Assembly (NCBI RefSeq): GCF_003346815.1
Contig: NZ_CP031217.1
Location: forward strand, 1,612,001-1,676,000
Direction: 5' to 3'
Source: Halarcobacter bivalviorum
GTDB taxonomy: Bacteria; Campylobacterota; Campylobacteria; Campylobacterales; Arcobacteraceae
DNA length: 64,000 nucleotides
Position 1 is the stretch's first letter. Every line of letters begins with the position of its first letter. The notes below the pieces were generated by a model. The model searched no databases. It was not told where the DNA came from and was given only the letters and a program-made list of their open reading frames with translations. The position numbers and the translations under genes were made by a program. Shown piece by piece: positions 18,210-26,979 of this stretch.

Positions 18210-19753
18210 TATCTAGCATAAGAAGAAGCTCTAAGCTCTCTAATTACATTTACTTTTATCTCTCCCGGATATTGAACTTTTTCTTCAATCTCTTGAGCAA
18301 TTTCAGTAGCAAGTAAAATAGCCTCATCATCATTTACTAACTCAGCTTTTACTATAACTCTTACTTCACGTCCAGCATTAATTGCATAAGCATTAATAAC
18401 ACCTGTTTTAGAAGTAGAGATATTTTCAACCTCTTCTACTCTTTTTAAGAAACTTTCAAGAACTTCTCTTCTAGCACCTGGTCTTGCAGCACTTAATGCA
18501 TCTGCTGCACATACTGCGGCACTCTCTACATTGATTGGTTCTTCATGTCCATGATGAGCATAAATTGCATTTATAACAGTATCGGGCTCATCATATCTTC
18601 TACAGATTTCAGCTCCTAAATCCACATGACTTCCTGGCATATCATGTGTTAATGCTTTTCCAATATCATGTAAGATACCTGCTCTTCTAGCTAAAACAGC
18701 ATCTCCACCCATTTGAGCAGCTAATAAACCAGCTAAATTAGCAACCTCTAATGTATGTTTTAAAGCATTTTGACCATATGAAGCTCTATATCTTAATCTT
18801 CCTACAAGTTTTACAAGTTCTGGATGCATAGATTTAATTCCAAGCTCCATAATAACATCTTCACCCTCTTTTAGGATATTGTTATCAAACTCATTTTTAA
18901 CTTTATTATATATCTCTTCAATTCTTGCAGGTTGAATTCTTCCATCTTCTAATAACTCTTCAATAGTTTTAGTAGCAATAGCTCTTCTATAAAGGTTAAA
19001 AGATGAAATAGTTATTGTATTTGGTGTATCATCAATAATAATATCAACACCTAATAACATCTCAAGAGCTTTAATATTTCGCCCCTCTTTACCAATAATC
19101 TTTCCTTTTGTCTCTTCATCATTAATTGGAATATTATTGATAAGTCTTTCAGCAGCAAACTCTCCTGCATATCTTGTAACAGCTTGTGAAAGCATATTAT
19201 TCACTTCATCTTTTGCTTTTAATTCTGCTACTTTATATTTCTTTCTAAAAATAGATGCAATCTCTGCACGGCTATCTTCTTTTACTTTCTCAAGCATAAG
19301 ATCTTTTGCCTCTTTTTCTGTTAGACCAGAAGCATTTTCTAAAACTTTAATAGCTTGTGAAATTTTCTCTTCATATGTTTTTTGTTGTCTTTTAAGACCC
19401 TCTTTAATAGTTGTAATTTTTTCATTTTTCTCAACTATCTCAGCTTTTTGTTCTTTAATTGCTTTTAATTCAGACTCTAAATGATGATTTAACTCTTTCT
19501 CTTTTCTTTCAATTTGAGAAAGCATATCATCATACTCTTTTCTCGCACTTCTAAACTCTCTATCATAATCTTTTTTTGCCTTAATTTGAGCATCTTTTAA
19601 GATTACTTTAGCTTCGTGCTCGATAACTTTTGCTTTTGCTTTTGCTTGTTCAATATAAATATCAAATTTTGCTTTATTTATTTTTTTTACTACGAATACT
19701 GTAATTGCAACACTTATAATTGCAACCACAACACCTACGATTACTAATTCCAT
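18209..19753 (-). CDS. rny: Ribonuclease Y
   Basis: 514 residues, usual length. Single N-terminal membrane helix (about 3-20), long coiled coil (30-165), KH RNA-binding domain with GKIIGKEGRNIKALE (about 215-275), and HD phosphodiesterase domain with AGILHDIGKALTHD and HTLEVANLAG. It is the membrane-bound endoribonuclease that starts mRNA decay. It lies 9 bases after the 5-FTHF cyclo-ligase gene and is probably co-transcribed with it. Confidence 0.95.
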   Translation of the reverse strand: MELVIVGVVVAIISVAITVFVVKKINKAKFDIYIEQAKAKAKVIEHEAKVILKDAQIKAKKDYDREFRSARKEYDDMLSQIERKEKELNHHLESELKAIKEQKAEIVEKNEKITTIKEGLKRQQKTYEEKISQAIKVLENASGLTEKEAKDLMLEKVKEDSRAEIASIFRKKYKVAELKAKDEVNNMLSQAVTRYAGEFAAERLINNIPINDEETKGKIIGKEGRNIKALEMLLGVDIIIDDTPNTITISSFNLYRRAIATKTIEELLEDGRIQPARIEEIYNKVKNEFDNNILKEGEDVIMELGIKSMHPELVKLVGRLRYRASYGQNALKHTLEVANLAGLLAAQMGGDAVLARRAGILHDIGKALTHDMPGSHVDLGAEICRRYDEPDTVINAIYAHHGHEEPINVESAAVCAADALSAARPGARREVLESFLKRVEEVENISTSKTGVINAYAINAGREVRVIVKAELVNDDEAILLATEIAQEIEEKVQYPGEIKVNVIRELRASSYAR

Positions 19754-19762
19754 ATCAATACC

Positions 19763-20299
19763 TTAATTTGTAATTACAAAATCAGCTTGAATATCGTATT
19801 TATTACTTAGTGTTTCGTTAGCTTTACAAAGTGTTAATTGAGTAAAAACAATAGTAGGTTTATAATCTAACCTATAAAAAAACCTGTCATACATTCCTTT
19901 ACCAAAACCTATTCGCTTCCACTCTTTATCCATTCCCACTACTGGGACAATGGCTAAATCAATTCGTGGTTGAATACAAAAAGAGTTGTTTGGCTCCCTA
20001 ATGCCAAATCTCTTCTTTTGTAATGGCAATCTATATCTTACTAATTTAAAACTGTCCTTGTACATGAAAGGAACAAAAACATTAATTTGTCTCTTTCTTA
20101 ACTTATTAATCAAAGGAAGTACATCTACTTCCATACTCATGGGAATATATAACAATATATTTTTGAAATTATATAATTCTATAAATTTTTCTAATTTCTC
20201 TACTGTTTTTTTATCTTTATAAAACTTTAAAAAGCGGCTTGAAAACTCTAATCTTTTAATACACGATTTTCTAAAATCACTTTTGTGACTTTCTTTCAT
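19763..20299 (-). CDS. 5-formyltetrahydrofolate cyclo-ligase family protein
   Basis: 178 residues. SMEVDVLPLINKLRKR and especially VPVVGMDKEWKRIGFGKGMYDRFF match the conserved ATP/folate-binding loops of MTHFS, which converts 5-formyl-THF to 5,10-methenyl-THF using ATP. Located directly upstream of rny, a common pairing in Campylobacterota. Confidence 0.9.
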   Translation of the reverse strand: MKESHKSDFRKSCIKRLEFSSRFLKFYKDKKTVEKLEKFIELYNFKNILLYIPMSMEVDVLPLINKLRKRQINVFVPFMYKDSFKLVRYRLPLQKKRFGIREPNNSFCIQPRIDLAIVPVVGMDKEWKRIGFGKGMYDRFFYRLDYKPTIVFTQLTLCKANETLSNKYDIQADFVITN

Positions 20300-20358
20300 A
20301 TTTAAGCCTTACTTGGGTAAAATTCTTACCTTAAATATTCTACCAATAAGGAATTAAA

Positions 20359-20910
20359 ATGCAGTTTAAAAAAATAGCATTTTTAATAATTTCTGTTACA
20401 CTTTTGTTTACCGCATGTGATACAAAAGAGGAAAAAAAGGAAATTATAGAAAAAAAGCAAACTAAATTTATATTACAAACACATGACATGAAAAGCTTAG
20501 ATATTGAAGTAAAAGATAAAGAAGTTTTAATCAATGAGTTAAAAGGAAAAGTTGTTCTTTTAAACTTTTGGGCTACTTGGTGTCCTCCATGTAGAGCAGA
20601 AATTCCTCATTTAAATAATTTAAAGAAAAAATATAATGGGCAATTTGAAATTGTTGGTTTAAACTTAGGTAAAAAAGATGGTACTTTATTAACTCAAGAA
20701 GAATTAAATAGATTTATTGAAGAGTATGAAATAGAATACCCTATTACAAATAGTGATGATAATTTTAAAATTGCAAATTTAGTTGGTCCAGTACAAAGTA
20801 TTCCTACTATGTTTTTAGTTGATACAACAGGAAAAGTTGTTCAAAAGTATATTGGTATAGTTCCTGAAGAGATGATGGAATTAGATATAGATAATGCCCT
20901 TGGAAAATAA
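20359..20910 (+). CDS. TlpA-like thioredoxin lipoprotein
   Basis: 183 residues. Lipoprotein signal with lipobox LFTAC (Cys20), a lysine/glutamate-rich spacer, then an AhpC/TlpA thioredoxin fold with active site NFWATWCPPCRAEIPHL and a cis-proline segment (QSIPTMFLVD). It should act as a membrane-anchored periplasmic thiol-disulfide reductant, as in cytochrome c maturation. Three bases separate it from ftsY, so they form an operon. Confidence 0.88.
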   Translation: MQFKKIAFLIISVTLLFTACDTKEEKKEIIEKKQTKFILQTHDMKSLDIEVKDKEVLINELKGKVVLLNFWATWCPPCRAEIPHLNNLKKKYNGQFEIVGLNLGKKDGTLLTQEELNRFIEEYEIEYPITNSDDNFKIANLVGPVQSIPTMFLVDTTGKVVQKYIGIVPEEMMELDIDNALGK

Positions 20911-20913
20911 TTA

Positions 20914-21942
20914 ATGTTTAGTTTTTTTAAAAAGAAAAAAGAAGAAGAAATTGTTGAAGAAGTAGTTCTTCAAGAAGAAAATAAAGAGACTATTGAAGAA
21001 AAAATAGAAGAAACTGACGTAAAAGAAGAACCTAAAGTTATTGAAGAAAGAGAAGAAGAGTCTTCAAAAGGTTTTTTTACAAGAGCCTTATCAAAAACAT
21101 TTGAAAATATAAAATCAGTAGTTCCTCAAAAACAAGAAAAAATTGCATTTGAAGATATTGAAGAGATGCTAATTGAAGCTGATATGGAATATGAGATTAT
21201 TGAAAAAGCAATGGATGGTCTTCCTGAAATGATTACAAGAAAACAGTTAAGACATAGACTTGTAATGCTTTTTGAACATGCACCTGATGTAGATTTATCA
21301 AATCTTCCTAAACCTTTTGTAAGACTTATTATTGGAGTTAATGGAGCAGGAAAAACAACTACAATTGCAAAATTAGCACAAAAGAGTAAAAATGAAGGTA
21401 AAAGTGTTATCTTAGGAGCAGGAGATACTTTTAGAGCTGCTGCTATTGAGCAACTTAGTTCTTGGGCTGACAAAATCAATGTACCTATTATTAAAACAAA
21501 ACAAGGACATGATGCTAGTGCAGTAGCATATGATACTATCTCTTCTGCTGTTGCAAAAAATATTGATAATGTAATTATTGATACAGCAGGAAGATTACAA
21601 ACACAAACTAACTTAAGTAATGAGCTTAAAAAAATAGTAAAAGTATGTGGTAAAGCACAAGATGGTGCTCCTCATCAAAAACTTATGATTTTAGATGGAA
21701 CACAAGGTAATACTGCAATTGCACAAGCAAGAGCTTTTAATGAGATGGTTGGAGTAGATGGTATTATTGTAACAAAACTTGATGGTACTGCTAAAGGTGG
21801 AGCTTTATTCTCTATTTCTAATCAACTTGAATTACCAATCTTTTATGTTGGAGTTGGTGAAAAGCAAGATGATTTAATTGAGTTTAGTCCAGATGATTTT
21901 GTTGATTCTTTATTAGACCAAATTTATACTGCTGAACAATAA
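20914..21942 (+). CDS. ftsY: Signal recognition particle receptor FtsY
   Basis: 342 residues: a short acidic N-terminal region rich in Glu and Lys, then the NG domain with G1 GVNGAGKTTTIAKLA, GDTFRAAAIEQLSSW, DTAGRLQ and TKLDGTAKGGA. GTPase that docks SRP-ribosome complexes at the inner membrane for co-translational insertion. Starts directly after the TlpA-like gene. Confidence 0.95.
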   Translation: MFSFFKKKKEEEIVEEVVLQEENKETIEEKIEETDVKEEPKVIEEREEESSKGFFTRALSKTFENIKSVVPQKQEKIAFEDIEEMLIEADMEYEIIEKAMDGLPEMITRKQLRHRLVMLFEHAPDVDLSNLPKPFVRLIIGVNGAGKTTTIAKLAQKSKNEGKSVILGAGDTFRAAAIEQLSSWADKINVPIIKTKQGHDASAVAYDTISSAVAKNIDNVIIDTAGRLQTQTNLSNELKKIVKVCGKAQDGAPHQKLMILDGTQGNTAIAQARAFNEMVGVDGIIVTKLDGTAKGGALFSISNQLELPIFYVGVGEKQDDLIEFSPDDFVDSLLDQIYTAEQ

Positions 21943-21965
21943 TCAACTCCTAAAAGAGGTGAAAC

Positions 21966-22856
21966 TTGAGACTTTTAAACTCAAAAACAAATAAGTATTT
22001 ATCTATAATACTATTAATCACCTCTTTTTTTATCTTTTTAATTTTCTATTTTCTTAATAATTTAAACAATAGTAATAATCTTTTAAATAACCTTGAAAAC
22101 TCTCTTACAACTACAAAAAACCTTTTTGAAGAACAGAAAAGATATGCCTTATCTTTAGCAATTCTACTTTCAGAAGATAAAGAGATTGTAAATAGTTTTT
22201 TAAATGAGAATAGACAACAAACCTTTGAAATAGTAAATAGAAAAATAAAAACACTAAAGCAGTTACAAGATAGTAATTTTGAAGTTCAAATTCATAATAA
22301 AAATCTTACTACTTTTTTAAGAAGTTGGGATATTAATATAAAAGATGTACCTCTTGCTTCTTTTAGGCAAGGCTTAGTTAAAGTAAAAGAAGAAAAAAAA
22401 CCCATTGTTTCAATCGAACTAGGGAAACGATTAAATATAAAAGCCATCTCTCCAATTATAATAAATAATGAGTATGTAGGTTCAATTGAAGCAATTATTG
22501 ATTTTGAATACTTATCTAAAGAATTAAAGAAAAAAGGCTATAAACTCTTTGTACTTTTAGATAAAAAATATTTAGATATAGCAAATGATTTAGAAGCAAA
22601 TGAAAAGATTTCAAACTATATTTTAGTAAATAAAACGAAAATCAACTTTCTAAAGGATTTAGATTTAGAAAATCTAAAAGATTATGGTTATATTTCAAAT
22701 AAAGAGCACTCTTTTGCATATTTTTCTTATTATGATTTACAAAACAATCATTTAGGATATATTCTAACTGCAATAAAAAACAATAAGCATATTAATATAA
22801 ATAATAGCTATGATTATGAGACTGTAAATATAAGTTCTGAGGTAAAAATAAAATGA
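21966..22856 (+). CDS. Membrane protein with a dCache_3-like periplasmic sensor (no kinase)
   Basis: 296 residues from a TTG preceded by AGAGGTG. One membrane helix (about 13-32), then a large periplasmic domain. The order of motifs (ALSLAILLSEDKEIVNSF, QIHNKNLTTFLRSWD, FRQGLVKVKEEKKPI, then GSIEAIIDF) resembles the double Cache domain PF14827 of sensor kinases. There is no HAMP, kinase or other output domain; the protein ends just after the sensor. Its last codons overlap the response regulator start (ATGA), so it is presumably a separate sensory subunit for the kinase encoded two genes on. Confidence 0.75.
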   Translation: MRLLNSKTNKYLSIILLITSFFIFLIFYFLNNLNNSNNLLNNLENSLTTTKNLFEEQKRYALSLAILLSEDKEIVNSFLNENRQQTFEIVNRKIKTLKQLQDSNFEVQIHNKNLTTFLRSWDINIKDVPLASFRQGLVKVKEEKKPIVSIELGKRLNIKAISPIIINNEYVGSIEAIIDFEYLSKELKKKGYKLFVLLDKKYLDIANDLEANEKISNYILVNKTKINFLKDLDLENLKDYGYISNKEHSFAYFSYYDLQNNHLGYILTAIKNNKHININNSYDYETVNISSEVKIK

Positions 22857-23518
22857 GACTACTACTACTTGAAGATGATATTGATTATAGAGAGAGTATC
22901 AAAGAGTATTTAGAATCATTATCTTATCAAATTGATGATTTTGAAGATGGGGAAGAGGCATTAAGTGCCATATATGAAAATAAATACCATCTTTTAATAC
23001 TTGATATTAGGGTTCCTACTTTAAGTGGTTATGAATTAGTTAAAACAATTAGAGAAAATGGTGATAATACACCTGTTATTTATATTACTTCATTAACAGA
23101 TATAAATAATCTAAGTTTAGGTTATGAGCTTGGATGTAATGATTATATAAAAAAACCTTTCTCTCCAAAAGAGTTAAAATATAGAATTGAACAACTTATT
23201 AAACTTTTTTATGCAAATGAAAACTCACAAAAAATAAGACTAAAACCAAACTTCACTTATGATATTTTAAAAAAAGAGCTATATTTAAATGAAGAAGTAA
23301 TAACTCTAACAAAAAAAGAGAATGAAGTTGTGTTTTGTTTAGTCTCAAATAAAAATCAATATATAAGTATAGAACAACTTAGAAGTGAAGTTTGGGAAGA
23401 TAAATATATTTGTGAAGCAGATATTAGAGTTTGCATTAAAAAAATACGAGATAAAACCTCAAAAGAGCTTATAAAAAACCAAAGAGGTATAGGATATAAA
23501 ATTGATAGAGAAGAGTAA
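22853..23518 (+). CDS. OmpR-family response regulator
   Basis: 221 residues. Receiver domain with acidic pair E7/D8, phospho-acceptor D51 (LLILDIRVP), switch threonine (YITSL) and KKPF lysine; C-terminal winged-helix DNA-binding domain ending in RGIGYKI. Overlaps the sensor gene by 4 bases and the kinase gene by 17. The TsdA gene immediately downstream is the obvious candidate target. Confidence 0.92.
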   Translation: MRLLLLEDDIDYRESIKEYLESLSYQIDDFEDGEEALSAIYENKYHLLILDIRVPTLSGYELVKTIRENGDNTPVIYITSLTDINNLSLGYELGCNDYIKKPFSPKELKYRIEQLIKLFYANENSQKIRLKPNFTYDILKKELYLNEEVITLTKKENEVVFCLVSNKNQYISIEQLRSEVWEDKYICEADIRVCIKKIRDKTSKELIKNQRGIGYKIDREE

Positions 23519-24629
23519 AAACTTTATTTTAAAAATCTCTTTATTTTATACTGCAATATTTTTTATATTTATTGCTATTCCTACATATTTTTATACAAAT
23601 CTTGAATTAGAAAGTTATAAAAATACTCAAAATAGACTATTAATAGAGCATGCTCAAATAATTCAAAGAGCTATTTATGATTTTTCAAACTCTAAAAGTG
23701 ATACTTTTATTTTTCCAAAATCTTTCAAGTTTGAAGCTACCTTATTAACAGCTGAGCAAAAGATCATTTATAAAACTAGAGATTTAAATATAGATGATAA
23801 CTCTAAAATGAGTATTGAGGTTGAATTATCAAATAATAGATTAAATGCTAAGTATTTAATCCTTACGAAAAAAATCTCTTTTGAAGAAATATATCTAAAG
23901 ATTTTAATCTTATCTCTTAGTATTGGGCTTTTTATTTTTATCTCAATCTATTTAATCATAAAAGCTAGTATTGAGCCATATAAAAAAGCAAATGAGTATT
24001 TAGATGCTTTTTTTAATGATGCAATGCATGAATTAAAAACACCCCTTGGAATTATTCAATTAAATCTTGAAATCTTAGAAGCAAAAGGAAATGAGTCTAA
24101 AGAGTTAGAGCGTTCAATAAATGCTACAAAGAATCTATTTTTAGTCTATGAAGATATTGAATACTTAATAAAAGAGAAAAGCGTTCAATATAATAAAGAG
24201 AATATTGACTTTAGCTACTTACTAAAACAAAGGATTGATCAATTTGAAAGTTTAGCAAATACTAGGAATATTAAATTTAATTTAAAAATAGAAGATAATC
24301 TTTTTAGTTTAATAAATAGAACCCATTTACAAAGAATTATTGATAATACAATCTCAAATGCGATAAAATACTCAAAGCAAGAGACCACAATAAGTATAAT
24401 ATTAAAGAAAAAAAATGAGTCTATAATTTTTAGTGTTCATAATATAGGGAAAGCTATAAAAAATAAAAAAACTATCTTTAATAGATATGAAAAAGAGAAC
24501 CATATAAAGGGTGGTTTTGGAATTGGACTTAATATTGTAAAAAATATTTGTGAAATAAATAATATAGATATTTTTCTTGAATCAAATGAAGAAAATGGAA
24601 CTCTTTTTCAATACACTTTCTTTAACTAA
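23502..24629 (+). CDS. Sensor histidine kinase
   Basis: 375 residues. Two membrane helices (about 10-31 and 133-153) flank a short periplasmic domain of about 100 residues. The DHp domain carries H176 in AMHELKTPLG; the ATPase domain has N282/N286 (NTISNAIKYS) and GFGIGLNIV, so an active kinase is expected. No HAMP domain is evident. Third gene of the sensor-regulator-kinase operon. Confidence 0.9.
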   Translation: MIEKSKNFILKISLFYTAIFFIFIAIPTYFYTNLELESYKNTQNRLLIEHAQIIQRAIYDFSNSKSDTFIFPKSFKFEATLLTAEQKIIYKTRDLNIDDNSKMSIEVELSNNRLNAKYLILTKKISFEEIYLKILILSLSIGLFIFISIYLIIKASIEPYKKANEYLDAFFNDAMHELKTPLGIIQLNLEILEAKGNESKELERSINATKNLFLVYEDIEYLIKEKSVQYNKENIDFSYLLKQRIDQFESLANTRNIKFNLKIEDNLFSLINRTHLQRIIDNTISNAIKYSKQETTISIILKKKNESIIFSVHNIGKAIKNKKTIFNRYEKENHIKGGFGIGLNIVKNICEINNIDIFLESNEENGTLFQYTFFN

Positions 24630-24677
24630 GCTTAAATCATATCATTAAAAGTAAACATAAAACTAACTTTATATTTC

Positions 24678-24683
24678 TATAAT
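24678..24683 (+). promoter_or_regulatory. -10 box of the tsdA-like gene
   Basis: Perfect TATAAT, about 27 bases before the ATG at 24711; the -35 area (24640-24670) holds A-rich imperfect direct repeats (aaaagtaaac, aaaactaact) that could bind the upstream response regulator. Confidence 0.5.
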
Positions 24684-24710
24684 ACTCTTAGAAAATAAGA
24701 AGGAGAAGTT

Positions 24711-25697
24711 ATGAAACTAACTAGCAAAAAATTAGTATTACTTTCAGCTTTAGTATCTTTTGTTGCTACAAGTGCTCTTGCATTTGAACCAAAAGAGTTA
24801 AAAAAGAGAGAAGATAGAGGTTTCAAAAAACCTAAAATGGAATATGTAGTTCCAAATATTGATGAGCTTCCAGATAATGAATATGGAAAACTTGTTAAGT
24901 ATGGAAAAGAGTTAATTGTTCATACTTATAAATATATTGGACCTGAAGTTGATGATGTAAGTATGAGATATGCTGGTAATAATAACTCATGTCAAAACTG
25001 TCACTTAGATGCAGGAACAAAAAAATATTCAGCACCTTTTATTGGAACTTATGGAGAGTTTCCTCAATATAGACCAAGAGAAGATGCAATTGGAACTTTA
25101 ACTGCTAGAATTAATGGTTGTATGCAAAGAAGTATGAATGGTTATCCTCTACCAGCAGAAGGTAAAGAGATGAAAGCTATGAAAGCTTATATGCACTTCT
25201 TAAGCCAAGGTTATCCAGTTGGTGGAGCAAATGTTGAAGGTAGAAGATTAGCTAAAATTGATAGAAAAATGATTAAACAAAATAAAGCTGATTTAGAAAA
25301 TGGTAAAGTAGTATATACACAACACTGTGCTTCATGTCATGGAGCAGATGGATTAGGTGTTAAAAATCCTGGAAAAGCAAATGGATATATGTTCCCAGCA
25401 TTATGGGGAACTGATGACACTTATAATAAAGGTGCAGGTATGTATAGAATACTAAAAGCAGCAGATTTTATTAAATCTAATATGCCACTTGGTGCAACAA
25501 AAGAGAATCCTATCTTAACAGATAAAGAGGCTTACGATGTAGCTGCTTATATGAATCAAGATAGTCACTATAGACCTGAAAAAATAAATAGAACTTCTGA
25601 CTTCCCAGATGAAAGAGTAAAAGCTCCAGATGTTTATAGACCAAATATGGAATCAAAAGAGCATCAATTTGGACCTTACGGAAAAATTATAAAATAA
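24711..25697 (+). CDS. tsdA: Diheme cytochrome c, TsdA-type thiosulfate dehydrogenase/tetrathionate reductase
   Basis: 328 residues with a Sec signal peptide (cleavage near ALAF-E, about 25) and AAGGAG ribosome site. Two c-type heme sites: CQNCH (94-98) and CASCH (206-210). TsdA hallmarks are present: RINGCMQRSMNG with Cys137 in the place of the cysteine heme-1 ligand, SNMP with Met258 as likely heme-2 ligand (as in the Campylobacter jejuni enzyme, where an Asn-Met pair occurs), and a terminal SHYRP. It would interconvert thiosulfate and tetrathionate in the periplasm. It follows the sensor/regulator/kinase operon and has its own promoter and a strong terminator. Confidence 0.88.
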   Translation: MKLTSKKLVLLSALVSFVATSALAFEPKELKKREDRGFKKPKMEYVVPNIDELPDNEYGKLVKYGKELIVHTYKYIGPEVDDVSMRYAGNNNSCQNCHLDAGTKKYSAPFIGTYGEFPQYRPREDAIGTLTARINGCMQRSMNGYPLPAEGKEMKAMKAYMHFLSQGYPVGGANVEGRRLAKIDRKMIKQNKADLENGKVVYTQHCASCHGADGLGVKNPGKANGYMFPALWGTDDTYNKGAGMYRILKAADFIKSNMPLGATKENPILTDKEAYDVAAYMNQDSHYRPEKINRTSDFPDERVKAPDVYRPNMESKEHQFGPYGKIIK

Positions 25698-25705
25698 TTC
25701 TATAG

Positions 25706-25735
25706 AAATAGGAAGATAAAATATCTTCCTATTTT
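25706..25735 (+). terminator. Intrinsic terminator of tsdA
   Basis: A 13-bp perfect stem (aaataggaagata / tatcttcctattt) with a 3-base loop and T run. Its T run touches the left copy of the 35-bp direct repeat. Confidence 0.85.
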
Positions 25736-25772
25736 AACTATCTAAAAAACTGTAAATCTTTCTAAAATAACT
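25732..25772 (-). repeat. Second copy of the 3' end of the YqiA-like hydrolase gene
   Basis: 25738-25772 is identical over 35 bases to 27860-27894, and one mismatch further extends it to 41 bases. On the minus strand it encodes SYFRKIYSFLDS and a stop, against SYFRKIYSFLDR and a stop in the intact gene at 27856. It is the left border of a block carrying two genes (25882-26937 and 26980-27828). Confidence 0.92.
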
Positions 25773-25881
25773 ATAATTTCAAATTTTATCAAATTATCAT
25801 TAATAATATAATTTTATATTTTAATCATGTATAAAGTAGAATTCAAATAAAATCATACAAAGAATTATTAAAGGAGTTTTT

Positions 25882-26937
25882 ATGATTATTAATTCAAACA
25901 GTTCTTACTCTTCAATAAGTTTAACAAATAATAAAAAAGTTCTTAATGAAGAAAATAAAAACAATGTTGATAATAAAGAAGAAAAACTCTCAAAAGAAGA
26001 GACTCTTATAAAAGCTAGAAACGAATATAAAGGGGAACTTGCTTTAAGAATAAAAATGTTAAATGAACATTATTCTAAAGTTATTCAATTTACTAAACAA
26101 TTTGAAAGTCCTATTAATCATATGAAAGATAAATACTTTAACTCTCACTCTCCATACTATATAGAAGGGCTAACAGATAAAGAGAGAAATGCTGCTTATA
26201 AAAATGAATTTAATTATTTAAAATGGGGGAAATTCACTACTGGTGCTTCTTTCCCTGACCCAATTTTTAGAGAAAGAGGTTTTTTATATGGAGATGTTGA
26301 AGTCGCTAGAAACAAAGCTTTTCAGCGTCAAGAAGTCAATAAGCAATTCTCTGAACTTTTAGATGTAAATAAGCTCTCTTTACCTCAAGATACTAAACTT
26401 AGATTTACTATTGACCCTAATGGTTATAAAGTCTCTATTTCTGGACTTGAAGATAAAAATCTTATTAATTCTTTACAAGATGCTTTAAATGGTAATAATG
26501 CTAAACAACTCTTTTACCATATCCTTTACAGTGCATCTAATGGTTCTTCTCAAGTCTCTGATGAAAAGTACAATCGTTTTAGTGTGATTAGAGATACTAT
26601 GGATATGACTGGTTATAATTTAAATGATTTAAAGTTAGTCGATGGTAAGTTTCTTACTCAAGAGGGTATTGATATTTTTGAAATTTACAAAGAAAATATT
26701 AAAAATAGTGATCAAATACCTGATCAGTTTAAAGGTCTTGCTACCTCTTCTTATAAAAAAGATTTAGATAATCTCGCTCAAAATGGTTTTCACTCTGTTC
26801 CTGATTTACTTTTATCTATTGATTATCAAAATGGCTCTTTTTATGATGTCTTTCAAGCTGAAAACTTTGGTTCTGGAAAAACTGATTGGATTGATGACCT
26901 TCAAAATTCTAAAAAAATAAATCCTATTTATGTTTAG
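25882..26937 (+). CDS. Hypothetical protein, possibly DUF4885-like
   Basis: 351 residues, ATG with AAAGGAG. Polar, disordered-looking start (MIINSNSSYSSISLTNNKK), then a soluble mixed domain with TDKERNAAYKNEFNYLKWG, LRFTIDPNGYKVSISGLED and a C-terminal region of about 100 residues. No signal peptide or membrane helix. From memory the layout resembles DUF4885 proteins found in Bacillus and some Campylobacterota, but I am not certain. It is cargo of the repeat-bounded cassette and converges on the secreted-protein gene. Its second half uses somewhat more C-ending and CGT codons than its neighbours. Confidence 0.6.
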   Translation: MIINSNSSYSSISLTNNKKVLNEENKNNVDNKEEKLSKEETLIKARNEYKGELALRIKMLNEHYSKVIQFTKQFESPINHMKDKYFNSHSPYYIEGLTDKERNAAYKNEFNYLKWGKFTTGASFPDPIFRERGFLYGDVEVARNKAFQRQEVNKQFSELLDVNKLSLPQDTKLRFTIDPNGYKVSISGLEDKNLINSLQDALNGNNAKQLFYHILYSASNGSSQVSDEKYNRFSVIRDTMDMTGYNLNDLKLVDGKFLTQEGIDIFEIYKENIKNSDQIPDQFKGLATSSYKKDLDNLAQNGFHSVPDLLLSIDYQNGSFYDVFQAENFGSGKTDWIDDLQNSKKINPIYV

Positions 26938-26943
26938 TACTAA

Positions 26944-26978
26944 TTAAAAAAGAGAACTTTTAATGTTCTCTTTTTTAA
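26944..26978. terminator. Bidirectional intrinsic terminator
   Basis: A 14-bp perfect stem (ttaaaaaagagaac / gttctcttttttaa) with a 7-base loop between the two convergent cassette genes. Confidence 0.85.
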
Positions 26979-26979
26979 A

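Noticed and set aside
21966-22856. Truncated histidine kinase
   Set aside because: The frame ends cleanly, overlaps the regulator start, and an intact kinase follows two genes on, so it is more likely a separate sensor subunit.
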